From IMG/VR virus record IMGVR_UViG_3300019093_001318, positions 1 through 41,764 of that record: a stretch of 41,764 bases of DNA; one strand, given 5' to 3'. The stretch is from a virus. Of this stretch, positions 21,119 to 29,908 are shown piece by piece (positions within the stretch are counted from its first letter, which is position 1; each line of letters starts with the position of its first letter). Below the pieces are notes generated by a model. That model was not told where the DNA came from, searched no databases, and was given only the letters and a program-made list of their open reading frames with translations. A program made the translations under genes and the position numbers.

Positions 21119-23935
21119 TTACTTCTTAGAATTGCTTACTGGATTGGGCCCTATTGCAGTGCCACCCTCCAGAGACTTGGCTGCTTGTCTTACACCTGCA
21201 TTTGTTTCATGAAGAGATAATGGTATATTCTTAAACATATGTGAATGCTCAGGTATGATAATAGAATCTTTGTCTCTACCAGTACCATATATGGCTAAGG
21301 GCATAAAGGTGGCTTCCACACCACCAGTGCCCAACCCCTTGCCAGGAATTAAGCCTTGATCTGTTCCCTTCACACATCCCAAGCTAAGGCCTGGGCCTAT
21401 TTGACCGCCCACGTTAAATATACTTCCAGGTCCTGAGCCCCAGACAGGAACATCTGGACCCCCAGGATACCCAGTACTTGATACCAGTACAGGGAGTGGC
21501 ACCTGTGTTACAACTGTCACTGTGCAGTCGCCACATGTATATGTACCAACATATGTACCAGTTGGGACGTAACCTACTGGTGTCGACATAAGGAGTCTTC
21601 CACATATCATTTGTGCATCAGTGAACCCTATGTAAGGTGGACCTGCTGGTGAGAAAGGCCCTGGTACGTACTCACTTCCCGTTTTAATGGAATAGTTAGA
21701 CAATGGTACACCAAAACCGAGCAATTTACCATTCATGTTCAGTGGGTCAGTTGCAGCTGCACCCCACATGATCTTCTTTTCTGTCTCTTGATACTCAACT
21801 GGAGCAGTTATATGATTGACAAATAATTCACCATCAAAATAACCACCACCACCTACAATTAGATTTTTTGTAACGCCAAGAGAGCTGTCAACAACAACTT
21901 GCTGCTTTAAGCGCTGCCGTATTGAAATGATATCACCTACAATGGAAACTCTTTGCCCACCATCAATATTAACTTCATTATTACTAGCCAAATTTAACTG
22001 ATCACCAGCTACATTAGTAATAGTACCGGATATATTAACTGGTCCATATGACTTGAGATTCATGCCACCTGCTCCAACGAGAACACTGTACCGGTTACAT
22101 ACATTGAGTGCATAGTTGCCACCTGGCAAGTCATCCACATTAACATATTCAAGAATAGGTGATGGAGTTCGATCATAAAACGCTCCATATTTAGCAATTC
22201 TTACAGTTGATATCTCCATTTTACCAACATCATCAAGCCTCACAGAACCAAAATCATTCATTACTGTACCAATGGTCTCCACCTTGTGCTTAGTTATCTC
22301 AATGATCTCGCTACCACCTAGGCCCAACTGTTCCTCAATAGCTGCCAGTTTGGTTAAATTTGCATTAAAAAAGTTCTTAATTTGTTGATCTTTATTTTCA
22401 TTACTCCAAGAACCATCTTGTGTTGACTTGCTTGTACCTGAACCATTGCATGCAGGGCATGAATCACCAAAGATTACACCTGGTCCATTTCCACTTCCTG
22501 TTCCTGCGCCTCCTGCAAATCCACCAGCAATATTTGTAAGCGGTGTTGCAATCTCTGGAGCTCCCATCACACCAGGCGATGTTAAAGCTCCAAGCAATCC
22601 CTGTATACTTAAAGTTTTTCCAAAATTATAATCACCGGTACTATCTGATACAGTAGGTATCACCATATTAATGAATCCAAGATCCAGTGCATTATTGTAT
22701 GTCACATAGGAATCATAACTTGTACTGCAAACAGGACATGGTCCAAAAGACCCGTTTCTTGATTGCTTTGATGAAGTGTATTTTAATATAGAGTTTGTTA
22801 TTTTTTTTGCTCTTTGAATATCGAAGAGTTGCTTTGTATCCGCCAGATCACTCACTATATCCTTCCACTCTTGAGCCAGATCTTTCCGTAATGTGCCAAT
22901 TTTCTTATAGAAATTACCCTGTACGACTAAGTCATAATCTCGTTGGGTGAATTCATTTCTATCACCTTTAATAGTTAAAAAGGAGTCTTCAAGAACTAAT
23001 TTCTGATCATTTTTTGTAGCTAGCTCAATATTAGTAGAATTATTAAATTCTTTAAAAGAACCAGAGAAGTGTGTCAGTTTCAAAGTTTCTCTATTATCTG
23101 TATTAACAAATGCGAGTGTCCCGCCCTTCTGGTTGATTACAAATTTGTTGCGGTATGTCTCCACATTGATATCATATTGCTCTGCACTACCTAACTGCTT
23201 GTTTTCATAAGCTCCTGGGTAATCTATACCTGGAGCATTTATTGCTTGGTCTGATGCATCAACACCAGAAGTGGCGTTATATATGCTATTCCAGTCAGAA
23301 GATCCAAATGATGTTGCAAAATAAATGGGGCGCATGGGTTCACCTCCAGCGAAGAAGACCCAGACGTGTGCACCAACAGATGGAATTGAAAAAGAGCCTT
23401 TGGCACTATTGCTATATGATTCAGGAACATAATTGTAGCTAAACTTGTTAGCATTGTTCACATTTGTTTCAGCAGGGTTTGTAAATGCATCAGAAAGCTT
23501 ATACTCAAAAACATCATACAAGTTGCCAGGTTTCTCTCCTATTTTATCCAGGTTTTGTGTATACTTGGTGAGAATCTTAGGATTTATATTGCAAGAAGAT
23601 GTACTTGATGTTGTTGTCTTGAGCCTGTTGCTATCACTGATTGTGCCTGTATTGTTGTATATGTTGTAACGGCCACTGCTACTCTCACCTGCAAGAGGTG
23701 CAGCGCATTCTGCCCATGGTAATATCTTCTTTAAATCTTCAAGAATATCGGTAATATCACTATTAATATTCTTTCCAAGAAATTTAAATTTCTTATCTTT
23801 TGCAACCTCTGTCCACTCCTTATATATAGTAGGTGAGACATGGGGTACAAATACTTTAATGCGTCCTCGCTTTTGAGGGTCATTATTCTGGATTACTATG
23901 CCCAAATAGTTTCCAGTATAAAGCGGTGATTTCAT
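21119..23935 (-). CDS. Baseplate hub protein, T4 gp5-like
   Basis: A 938-residue protein. The N-terminus (LYTGNYLGIVIQNNDPQKRGRIKVFVPHVSP, residues 5-35) and GSFSIPSVGAHVWVFFAGGEPMRP (180-203) are the OB-fold halves of T4-type gp5 hubs. No lysozyme active site is evident, unlike T4 gp5. Two Cys pairs, CPVC (400-403) and CPAC (493-496), could bind zinc. A central part with beta-helix-like repeats (NLASNNEVNIDGGQRVSIVGD, about 650-690) probably forms the spike; the C-terminus ends in HSHMFKNIPLSLHETNAGVR. It sits at the centre of the baseplate and pierces the envelope. GTAAATAA lies 12 nt upstream of the start. Confidence 0.82.
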   Translation of the reverse strand: MKSPLYTGNYLGIVIQNNDPQKRGRIKVFVPHVSPTIYKEWTEVAKDKKFKFLGKNINSDITDILEDLKKILPWAECAAPLAGESSSGRYNIYNNTGTISDSNRLKTTTSSTSSCNINPKILTKYTQNLDKIGEKPGNLYDVFEYKLSDAFTNPAETNVNNANKFSYNYVPESYSNSAKGSFSIPSVGAHVWVFFAGGEPMRPIYFATSFGSSDWNSIYNATSGVDASDQAINAPGIDYPGAYENKQLGSAEQYDINVETYRNKFVINQKGGTLAFVNTDNRETLKLTHFSGSFKEFNNSTNIELATKNDQKLVLEDSFLTIKGDRNEFTQRDYDLVVQGNFYKKIGTLRKDLAQEWKDIVSDLADTKQLFDIQRAKKITNSILKYTSSKQSRNGSFGPCPVCSTSYDSYVTYNNALDLGFINMVIPTVSDSTGDYNFGKTLSIQGLLGALTSPGVMGAPEIATPLTNIAGGFAGGAGTGSGNGPGVIFGDSCPACNGSGTSKSTQDGSWSNENKDQQIKNFFNANLTKLAAIEEQLGLGGSEIIEITKHKVETIGTVMNDFGSVRLDDVGKMEISTVRIAKYGAFYDRTPSPILEYVNVDDLPGGNYALNVCNRYSVLVGAGGMNLKSYGPVNISGTITNVAGDQLNLASNNEVNIDGGQRVSIVGDIISIRQRLKQQVVVDSSLGVTKNLIVGGGGYFDGELFVNHITAPVEYQETEKKIMWGAAATDPLNMNGKLLGFGVPLSNYSIKTGSEYVPGPFSPAGPPYIGFTDAQMICGRLLMSTPVGYVPTGTYVGTYTCGDCTVTVVTQVPLPVLVSSTGYPGGPDVPVWGSGPGSIFNVGGQIGPGLSLGCVKGTDQGLIPGKGLGTGGVEATFMPLAIYGTGRDKDSIIIPEHSHMFKNIPLSLHETNAGVRQAAKSLEGGTAIGPNPVSNSKK

Positions 23936-23936
23936 G

Positions 23937-23964
23937 TTGATATATCTTTATTTACTTTTATAAT
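23937..23964 (+). promoter_or_regulatory. Sigma70-type promoter, -10 ends 6 nt before the start at 23971
   Basis: TTGATA (23937-23942), 16-bp spacer, TATAAT (23959-23964), then GTATTA... 6 nt to ATG. It probably drives the 23971-29252 operon with host RNA polymerase and again gives a leaderless message. Confidence 0.6.
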
Positions 23965-23970
23965 AGTATT

Positions 23971-24783
23971 ATGCTAATGAAAGTATCTCATGAGTCCCCT
24001 GTATCTATACTTGATCTGTCCAGAGAATACAATGATTTTGATTACTGTCTTGTGCATCTATTAGATCAATACCCTGCATATAGTGATTTCTTTAATTTTG
24101 CTCGGCCTGCTTATAATAGAGAGGTGTTGCTCGATAATTCTATCTTTGAATTGGGTAAAGCTTTTGATAGCCAAGAGTTTTGGGTAAAAGCTAAAAAAAT
24201 TAAACCCAATATGTTCATTGTTCCTGATGTGCTTGAGGATGCTGAAGGTACAAGAGAGAGTTTTAAAGCCTTTGAGCATCATGCGAATGATATTAAGAAT
24301 AGTTTTCTCACAAAAGCCATAGGCGCAGTTCAAGGTAAGAATTGGCATGAATTAAAAGAATGTTACAAGTTCATGTCAGATAATGCAGATATGATTGCCA
24401 TTAGTTTTGATTTTAGTTATTATCACATCATCGGTGAAGGTGGTACCCCTCTTGATAAATGGTGTTCTGGTCGACAGCGCTTCATTACAGACCTGATAAA
24501 CACAGGTGTATGGAATTGGAGCAAGCCTCACCACTTACTTGGTTGCTCCTTAGCCAAGGAGTTTAGATATTATGTTGATGTAGATATTCACAATATTGTT
24601 AGTTGTGACACCAGTAATCCTGTTGTTGCTGCTATACATGGATTAAAATATGACGCTGATTATGGATTACAAGACAAACCATCAACAAAATTAGCCGATC
24701 TTATTGAACATAATTTTACTGATGATCAGCTTGAACTTGTGAAATATAATACTGCAATGTTTAAGAAAATTATTCGTAGATGA
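23971..24783 (+). CDS. TGT/DpdA-like 7-deazaguanine transglycosylase
   Basis: A 270-residue protein whose motifs follow the order of tRNA-guanine transglycosylases: DNSIFELG (Asp55; compare DSGGFQ), VPDVLED (Asp86), GAVQGKNWHEL (Gln121; compare VQGG), LGCSLAKEF (190-198; compare GGLAVGE) and IVSCDTSNPV (Asp213; compare the nucleophile region FDCVLPTR). It is shorter than bacterial TGT and lacks the CxCxxC zinc site, like phage DpdA relatives that insert deazaguanines into DNA. QueF lies 4.4 kb downstream in the same block. The family call is inferred from motif order, and tRNA remains a possible substrate. The stop overlaps the next start (ATGA). Confidence 0.55.
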   Translation: MLMKVSHESPVSILDLSREYNDFDYCLVHLLDQYPAYSDFFNFARPAYNREVLLDNSIFELGKAFDSQEFWVKAKKIKPNMFIVPDVLEDAEGTRESFKAFEHHANDIKNSFLTKAIGAVQGKNWHELKECYKFMSDNADMIAISFDFSYYHIIGEGGTPLDKWCSGRQRFITDLINTGVWNWSKPHHLLGCSLAKEFRYYVDVDIHNIVSCDTSNPVVAAIHGLKYDADYGLQDKPSTKLADLIEHNFTDDQLELVKYNTAMFKKIIRR

Positions 24784-25352
24784 GACCTTGGATAACATTT
24801 TTCTCACAAACAGGAACTGAGATATATGATCTCAGTAATGCACTTGGTGTATATCCTGATTGTGTTGTGCATAACAAACATAATGATGATGGTATTAATA
24901 AAAAGCTTATTGAGCTAACAACTTTTAGGGCAACTAAACTTAACATGATGCATTGCTGGCAGCATCTACCACCTAAACCAGATGTAACAAGCTATGAAAA
25001 TATTCTGTCCAGGTATGATAATCCAATTGTAACATTGCATGGGTATTTGAGAATTATCCCCAAACAAATATGTGAAAAATATGAAATCTACAATTTACAT
25101 CCTGGTCTTATTGATAAATTCCCTTCATTGAAGGGGTTCAATCCACAACAGAGAGCTTTTACAGAAGGATATGATGTAGCTGGTTGTGTTATTCACAGAG
25201 TTACACCGGGGGTGGATGAAGGGGAAATATTAATGAGCCAAGGTACAGATATAAAAAATAAGACGTTAAATGAAGTGTACAGTGCCCTGCGCTACACTGC
25301 ACTGGATCTGTGGAAAAGCTTCTTTACCGCGTTTAAAATTCTTGAACAGTAG
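24780..25352 (+). CDS. Formyltransferase, PurN-like
   Basis: A 190-residue protein of the formyltransferase fold. YNLHPGLIDKFPSLKG (about 101-116) contains the catalytic His; AGCVIHRVTPGVDEGEIL (about 134-151) contains the conserved Asp and the folate loop of PurN. The N-terminal strand (ITFFSQTGTEIYDLSNAL) is the start of the Rossmann-like domain. PurN transfers formyl from 10-formyl-THF to GAR in purine synthesis; a modified-base role is also possible. It overlaps the preceding gene by ATGA and is 1 nt from the next. Confidence 0.7.
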   Translation: MRPWITFFSQTGTEIYDLSNALGVYPDCVVHNKHNDDGINKKLIELTTFRATKLNMMHCWQHLPPKPDVTSYENILSRYDNPIVTLHGYLRIIPKQICEKYEIYNLHPGLIDKFPSLKGFNPQQRAFTEGYDVAGCVIHRVTPGVDEGEILMSQGTDIKNKTLNEVYSALRYTALDLWKSFFTAFKILEQ

Positions 25353-25353
25353 T

Positions 25354-26325
25354 ATGGACATATCTCTACACTATGAGAATATTTTTCTCAAACCTAATTT
25401 CAACTCTATTCAAACTAGGTCTGAAATAGATACAGATGTAATGTTTTGTGGTAAAACATTTGCATTGCCTGTTGTGCCTGCCAACATGAAATGCTGCATT
25501 GATTATGATATTTGCAAGATGTTAGATTTTGAAGGTTATTTTTACATTATGCACCGGTTTGGTGTTGACATTATTAAGTTTGTTGAAGATGCTAATAACA
25601 AGGCTTGGATGGGCGAATTCAAGACCATCTCCATCAGTGTGGGGATACAACCCAAGGATGCAAGCATAATTACTGAATTAGCTAAGCGACATCTTCGTGT
25701 TGACTTTATTACCATAGATGTGGCCCATGGCCATCATTCCAAGGTTGCAGATCAGATCAAACACATCAAACAAAGTCTACCAGGTACAAAAATTATTGCT
25801 GGTAATGTTGCCACTTTTCAGGGGGTTGAATACTTGCACAGCATGGGTGCAGATGTGGTGAAGGTGGGCATTGGCGGTGGCTATGCTTGCACCACAAAAG
25901 ACAAAACCGGGTTTACCTATCCCATGTTTAGTTGCATCATGGAGTGCGCTAAGGATAGAGACATCCCAGTCATTGCTGATGGAGGCATACGCTGCAATGG
26001 TGACATAGCAAAAGCTCTGGTTGCTGGTGCTACCATGGTGATGTGTGGATCTATATTTGCTGCATGCACTGACAGTCCTGCTCCTGTGGTAAAGGATGGC
26101 AGTGGAAGACGATATAAACAATATTATGGCTCAGCTAGCGTGCATAATAAGATGGATAAAAAGAATATTGAAGGTACAATGAAGCTTATGGACACCGATG
26201 GCTTTACATATGAAGAAAAATTAATAGAAATTAAGCAAGACCTGCAAAGTGCAATAAGCTATGCAGGTGGTTGCAACCTGGGCGTGTTGAACTCAGGCAA
26301 AGTAAATTATGGAGTAAGACTTTGA
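25354..26325 (+). CDS. GMP reductase (IMPDH/GMPR family)
   Basis: A 323-residue TIM-barrel protein. The catalytic loop VGIGGGYACTTKDKTGFTYP contains Cys179; upstream NxVT-like AGNVATFQGVEYL and downstream IADGGIRCNGDIAKAL (phosphate-binding) and ...GSASVHNK... complete the family pattern. It lacks CBS domains and its length fits GMP reductase (GMP to IMP, NADPH-dependent) better than IMP dehydrogenase. The ATG at 25354 gives the standard N-terminus (LHYENIFLKPNF). It could drain the host GMP pool towards other purines. The stop overlaps the next TTG start. Confidence 0.85.
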   Translation: MDISLHYENIFLKPNFNSIQTRSEIDTDVMFCGKTFALPVVPANMKCCIDYDICKMLDFEGYFYIMHRFGVDIIKFVEDANNKAWMGEFKTISISVGIQPKDASIITELAKRHLRVDFITIDVAHGHHSKVADQIKHIKQSLPGTKIIAGNVATFQGVEYLHSMGADVVKVGIGGGYACTTKDKTGFTYPMFSCIMECAKDRDIPVIADGGIRCNGDIAKALVAGATMVMCGSIFAACTDSPAPVVKDGSGRRYKQYYGSASVHNKMDKKNIEGTMKLMDTDGFTYEEKLIEIKQDLQSAISYAGGCNLGVLNSGKVNYGVRL

Positions 26326-26669
26326 ATATTGAAGAATATATTAAAAGTGTTGAAGCAACATACCCTGAAACTTGTGAGGAATTTAAAAAAATCCAGCAAG
26401 AGCAGTATGAAACCTTTTGCAAGAAGCAATTTGACTACGGTCCACATAATATTAGTTTGGGGTCTGATCTGCATAAACAAGAGGATATTATTGCATCCAT
26501 ATCTGCAATTGTTGTCAGATTGAATGATAAAATTCAGCGATTAATTAACATGGTTTTGCGCAAGAAATCCTTTCAAGCGGCAAATGAGTCCATATTTGAT
26601 GCATTTAGTGATACAGCTGTTTATTGCATAATTGCGGAAGTTGTTAAAAGAAAGAAATGGTGTAAATAG
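26322..26669 (+). CDS. Nmad1/DUF1599-like protein
   Basis: A 116-residue protein beginning at TTG in a TTGA overlap with the GMP reductase stop. The pattern EQYETFCKKQFDYGPHNISL, then ISAIVVRLNDKIQRL, then ANESIFDAFSDTAVYCIIAE, matches the nucleotide-modification-associated domain 1 (DUF1599) family, an all-alpha fold related to nucleotide pyrophosphohydrolases. In phages it is found with modified-base genes, which fits the DpdA-like and QueF genes here. Exact reaction unknown. Confidence 0.65.
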   Translation: MNIEEYIKSVEATYPETCEEFKKIQQEQYETFCKKQFDYGPHNISLGSDLHKQEDIIASISAIVVRLNDKIQRLINMVLRKKSFQAANESIFDAFSDTAVYCIIAEVVKRKKWCK

Positions 26670-26677
26670 AATCTAGT

Positions 26678-27727
26678 ATGGCAGCACCAGTAATTACCAG
26701 TCCAGCTGAAGTTATCGGCAACAAGAATGTGTCTCTTAGCTATCAGATTGTTGCAACAAACAATCCTGTTTCTTATGCATCATCTGGGCTGCCAGCTGGA
26801 TTAACGGTTGATCTTGTAACAGGTCTCATAACTGGTGCACCTGCAAATAATGGTGTAACTACAGTGACTGTAGTAGCTTCAAATTCAAGTGGATCAGGCA
26901 TTAAGAATGTGGATTTTATTATTAGTCCTTATGCATATGCAACAAACATATTAAATGTGCAGCTCAGTGCTGTTGATACTGTCATATCACAGTCTCTAAC
27001 ATCCATAAACAAATATGAGAATGCTATTAACGAGATTTATCCAATCATGGATTGGATGTGCAAGCAGGTTGTATATACAGCACATAAAGCATTAACAGCT
27101 GCTGTTATAGCTGCTGGAGGCCCCTTTACTGGTGCACCAAACAATTTCAATCAGGCAGGTGGTGTTGCATACAACTTTCTGAATGGTACATTCACCTCCA
27201 CTGTTTCCACTATTACAGCAAGCTTCAATTGGCCAACCAATAGTCAAGGTCAAAATTTGTTTCCTGCATTTTCTAACATATATGATTATACATCCATGCA
27301 AGGCACAACTTATGATACAGGCAGTAAGTATTTGCCCTATAGCTGGCCAAATGGTACTACTGACTACAGCACCAATTACTACAGACACATTGGTGGTACC
27401 ATTACAGATCCAGATGTGCCACCAGGGCCAGTTGGAAGAGGATCAGGTGACGGTGTGACACAAATTCAATCATTCCCCTTCACAATTCGATTTGGCATTG
27501 CAAGAACAGGTTCTTACAACAGCACAGTAAATGTAACATCATTAATCAATTCTTATAGTGCTACTGTGTTTAATGACTTGATTTATTTTACTAGTAAGCT
27601 GCCACAAGACTGCTTTCCCTATTTTCCTGGCTTATATGGATTGGTGTACAACTCTTATCGGGAATATAATCTAGGAGTCAAGCGCAAAGTGCAGGTGTAC
27701 AGAATGCTTGATGTTACAGGTTCATAA
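26678..27727 (+). CDS. Ig-like domain structural protein
   Basis: A 349-residue protein. Residues about 5-85 form a putative Ig (He_PIG-type) domain, with SYASSGLPAGLTVDLVTGLITGAP as its signature strands. A helical stretch (about 90-145) and a Tyr/Asn/Gly-rich C-terminal part follow. Ig-like domains are common on phage heads and fibres. It is unusual as a virion gene inside an otherwise enzymatic plus-strand operon. Likely a decoration or fibre protein; its partner is unknown. Confidence 0.6.
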   Translation: MAAPVITSPAEVIGNKNVSLSYQIVATNNPVSYASSGLPAGLTVDLVTGLITGAPANNGVTTVTVVASNSSGSGIKNVDFIISPYAYATNILNVQLSAVDTVISQSLTSINKYENAINEIYPIMDWMCKQVVYTAHKALTAAVIAAGGPFTGAPNNFNQAGGVAYNFLNGTFTSTVSTITASFNWPTNSQGQNLFPAFSNIYDYTSMQGTTYDTGSKYLPYSWPNGTTDYSTNYYRHIGGTITDPDVPPGPVGRGSGDGVTQIQSFPFTIRFGIARTGSYNSTVNVTSLINSYSATVFNDLIYFTSKLPQDCFPYFPGLYGLVYNSYREYNLGVKRKVQVYRMLDVTGS

Positions 27728-27737
27728 TAAAATTATA

Positions 27738-27766
27738 TTGATTAATGTAATGTTTGCCCTTAGAAT
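27738..27766 (+). promoter_or_regulatory. Possible sigma70 promoter, -10 ends 6 nt before GTG at 27773
   Basis: TTGATT (27738-27743), 17-bp spacer, TAGAAT (27761-27766), then 6 nt to the GTG. Confidence 0.45.
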
Positions 27767-27772
27767 AATATT

Positions 27773-28351
27773 GTGATATTTACTTTTACTGGTCCGCAAA
27801 GTTCGGGTAAGACTACTCTGCTCAAGAAGTGTAAAGAGTATTATGGTTCGAAGTTGTGTTATATTGATGAAGTTACGAGGTTAATTAAACGCGAGCATGG
27901 GGTGGATATTAACGAGGCAGGTGCAAACGATGTAACTCAGACTCTGATTCTTAACAAAGAGTTTGAGAATTTGTTTTATAACTATAAAGGATTTGGATTT
28001 CAAGGCATATTGCATGATCGTTGCATAATGGATGGAATGGTGTTTACAAATTATTTCGCCTATAATAGGTTAAAAGATTTTCCTGTGTCCAATAGTCTGG
28101 GTCTCATGTATTATACAAATTATATTCACAAATATGATCATATCTTTTATCCAAGCCCTCATGATGTGCCCCTGGAGGATGATGGTGAAAGAAGTATTGA
28201 TAAAGAATTTAGAGATGCAATTATTGATTCGTATGAAAATTGTTGGCTTAAGGATGAGAGGTTAAAGGACAAGGTAACTATTTTAAAGGGAACAGTGGAA
28301 CAACGCATGGAAGCAATTAAAATAAAACTTAATGAATACGCAATTAGATAA
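27773..28351 (+). CDS. P-loop NTPase, nucleotide/nucleoside kinase-like
   Basis: A 192-residue protein starting at GTG. The Walker A motif TGPQSSGKTTL is at residues 6-16, a Walker-B-like HDRCIMDG at about 83-90. It resembles the AAA_28/NadR-type and thymidylate-kinase-like phage ATPases. It might phosphorylate a nucleoside or nucleotide, perhaps feeding modified bases. Substrate not readable. It overlaps queF by 20 nt. Confidence 0.7.
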   Translation: MIFTFTGPQSSGKTTLLKKCKEYYGSKLCYIDEVTRLIKREHGVDINEAGANDVTQTLILNKEFENLFYNYKGFGFQGILHDRCIMDGMVFTNYFAYNRLKDFPVSNSLGLMYYTNYIHKYDHIFYPSPHDVPLEDDGERSIDKEFRDAIIDSYENCWLKDERLKDKVTILKGTVEQRMEAIKIKLNEYAIR

Positions 28352-29252
28352 CAGTAACATATCAAAGCATTTGGGCAAAATAACTGGGTACAAGTGCACT
28401 TATGATCCAAGCATGCTGGTGCGTGAACCTCGTCAAAACAACAGAAAGCATTTGAACATATCTGATGAGAATCCACCCTTTGTGGGGTATGATGTGTGGA
28501 ATGCATATGAGGTGTCCTGCATAACTGAAGAAGGCATGCCCATTGCAGCCATAGCCAAGTGTGTGTACCCTGCCACAAACAAATACATTGTGGAATCCAA
28601 ATCCATCAAGCTGTACATGAACACATTCAACATGGAAAAATTCAGTGGCAGCATTGTGAGTGTGCTACAGCAATTGGAAGCCAAGATGCAAGAAGACCTA
28701 TCCAAGCTATTAGAAACAGATGTACAGGTCTATGTTCGCCTTACAAAAGCGGTGGATGATGATATGTATTATCCACCCTTGTTCCCTTGTGCTCAGTACC
28801 CTACACTGGAGAATCTCATTGATGTGACCAAGATCAAATCACGTGGCTACAAGGAGGATCCTACTTTACTAAGCTGGACAGATGGTGATCCACAAAAAAT
28901 TCAACGTTATCATTCCGCTTTATTGAAGAGCAATTGCAGAGTTACTTCCCAACCAGACTGGGGTGATGTGTACATTCATTACAAGGGTCCTTGTGCTCTC
29001 AACCCCACCTCCTTGTTGCAGTACATTGCCTCCTTCAGAGATGAATGCCATTTTCATGAAGAGATTTGCGAGACCATTTACAAGCGTCTGTATGATCTGA
29101 CCAAGCCAGAGGAATTGATGGTGTCTTGCCTGTATGTCAGACGTGGTGGAATTGATATCAATCCTATCCGTGCCAATAGCCAAGAGCTATTGAAGCAGAA
29201 TCATGCCATGTGGGACAAGTTCAAATATTTTCCAAAGACAGTGCGGCAATAA
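28332..29252 (+). CDS. queF: 7-cyano-7-deazaguanine (preQ0) reductase
   Basis: A 306-residue enzyme of the long QueF type. The active-site Cys202 is in KSNCRVTSQPDWGDVYIHY with Asp209; the substrate motif ESKSIKLYMNTFN is at 88-100; RDECHFHEEICETIY (236-250) is the conserved C-terminal signature. It reduces preQ0 to preQ1 with NADPH. In phages QueF is known from 7-deazaguanine DNA modification sets. With the DpdA-like gene at 23971 it suggests preQ1-type DNA; supply of host queuosine precursor is the alternative. QueC/D/E and FolE are not in this window. Confidence 0.9.
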   Translation: MNTQLDNSNISKHLGKITGYKCTYDPSMLVREPRQNNRKHLNISDENPPFVGYDVWNAYEVSCITEEGMPIAAIAKCVYPATNKYIVESKSIKLYMNTFNMEKFSGSIVSVLQQLEAKMQEDLSKLLETDVQVYVRLTKAVDDDMYYPPLFPCAQYPTLENLIDVTKIKSRGYKEDPTLLSWTDGDPQKIQRYHSALLKSNCRVTSQPDWGDVYIHYKGPCALNPTSLLQYIASFRDECHFHEEICETIYKRLYDLTKPEELMVSCLYVRRGGIDINPIRANSQELLKQNHAMWDKFKYFPKTVRQ

Positions 29253-29771
29253 TTAGCCGTTGAGACTCCAGAGTCTCTGAAAATCACCAACAGTGCGGAA
29301 GTTTACTGCATTTGATCCAATGGATGTGTTTGTGCCAGTTGATTTGTATGGCACATCAATTTGATTAATGTAACCAGCCACAGGGAGCACTGCATTGGTT
29401 CTGTTAGCTGAAACACTGATTGTGGTATTGAACAAAGGAACATTAAATCCAACAACAAGAACTGCAGCACTGGCACCTGGATAATATACACTGCCACTCT
29501 GCAATGACCCATAAGCCACATTTGAACCACCAGCATAAGGAATAGTCAGTACCAAAGTAGTTGCGTTAGCAGTCAATGTGCTGCCAGCAGCACCTGTAAC
29601 ACTGTAACTAAAGGTCCCACTAAAAGCAAAATTGCTGCCAGACAATGCACCATCAAAGCTTGGGTCAATTTGACCAGAGACAGTGATTGTGCCAGTGAAT
29701 GCTGAATTGGCAAGATTGTATGTGCTAGTGTTAATAGCATTGGAAGAGAGTGTAGATGTTAGTAGGGCCAT
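29253..29771 (-). CDS. Small beta-rich putative virion protein
   Basis: A 172-residue protein rich in Ser, Thr, Gly and Asn, with alternating hydrophobic pattern (TGTITVSGQIDPSFDGALSG, TLVLTIPYAGGSN). It begins with a late promoter 5 nt upstream and lies directly after the gp23 terminator, convergent to and abutting queF. Probably a minor capsid or decoration protein by context; no family recognised. Confidence 0.55.
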   Translation of the reverse strand: MALLTSTLSSNAINTSTYNLANSAFTGTITVSGQIDPSFDGALSGSNFAFSGTFSYSVTGAAGSTLTANATTLVLTIPYAGGSNVAYGSLQSGSVYYPGASAAVLVVGFNVPLFNTTISVSANRTNAVLPVAGYINQIDVPYKSTGTNTSIGSNAVNFRTVGDFQRLWSLNG

Positions 29772-29776
29772 GTAAA

Positions 29777-29784
29777 TATTTATT
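29777..29784 (-). promoter_or_regulatory. Late promoter AATAAATA, 5 nt before the start at 29771
   Basis: Minus strand reads AATAAATA-TTTAC-ATG. Confidence 0.65.
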
Positions 29785-29814
29785 CGCAACAAGTGTATTT
29801 TTTTATATTCAGAC

Positions 29815-29847
29815 AAAAAAAAAGGGCCTCGCAAGAGGCCCTTTTTT
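29815..29847. terminator. Rho-independent terminator after the major capsid gene
   Basis: A perfect 7-bp stem GGGCCTC/GAGGCCC (29824-29830, 29835-29841) with a GCAA tetraloop, flanked by A9 and T6. On the minus strand it gives a strong hairpin followed by U9, 62 nt after the gp23 stop codon. It can also act on plus-strand transcripts. It is the clearest terminator in the window. Confidence 0.88.
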
Positions 29848-29908
29848 AAATTTCCTGGGACTTACCAGGTGAAAGTGATTTCTTTGTGGACTCTACTGTC
29901 TACTTTTT

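Noticed and set aside
21414-21605. Minus-strand frame of 63 codons within the gp5 gene
   Set aside because: Out-of-frame shadow of the gp5 coding sequence, Trp/Cys-rich without features.
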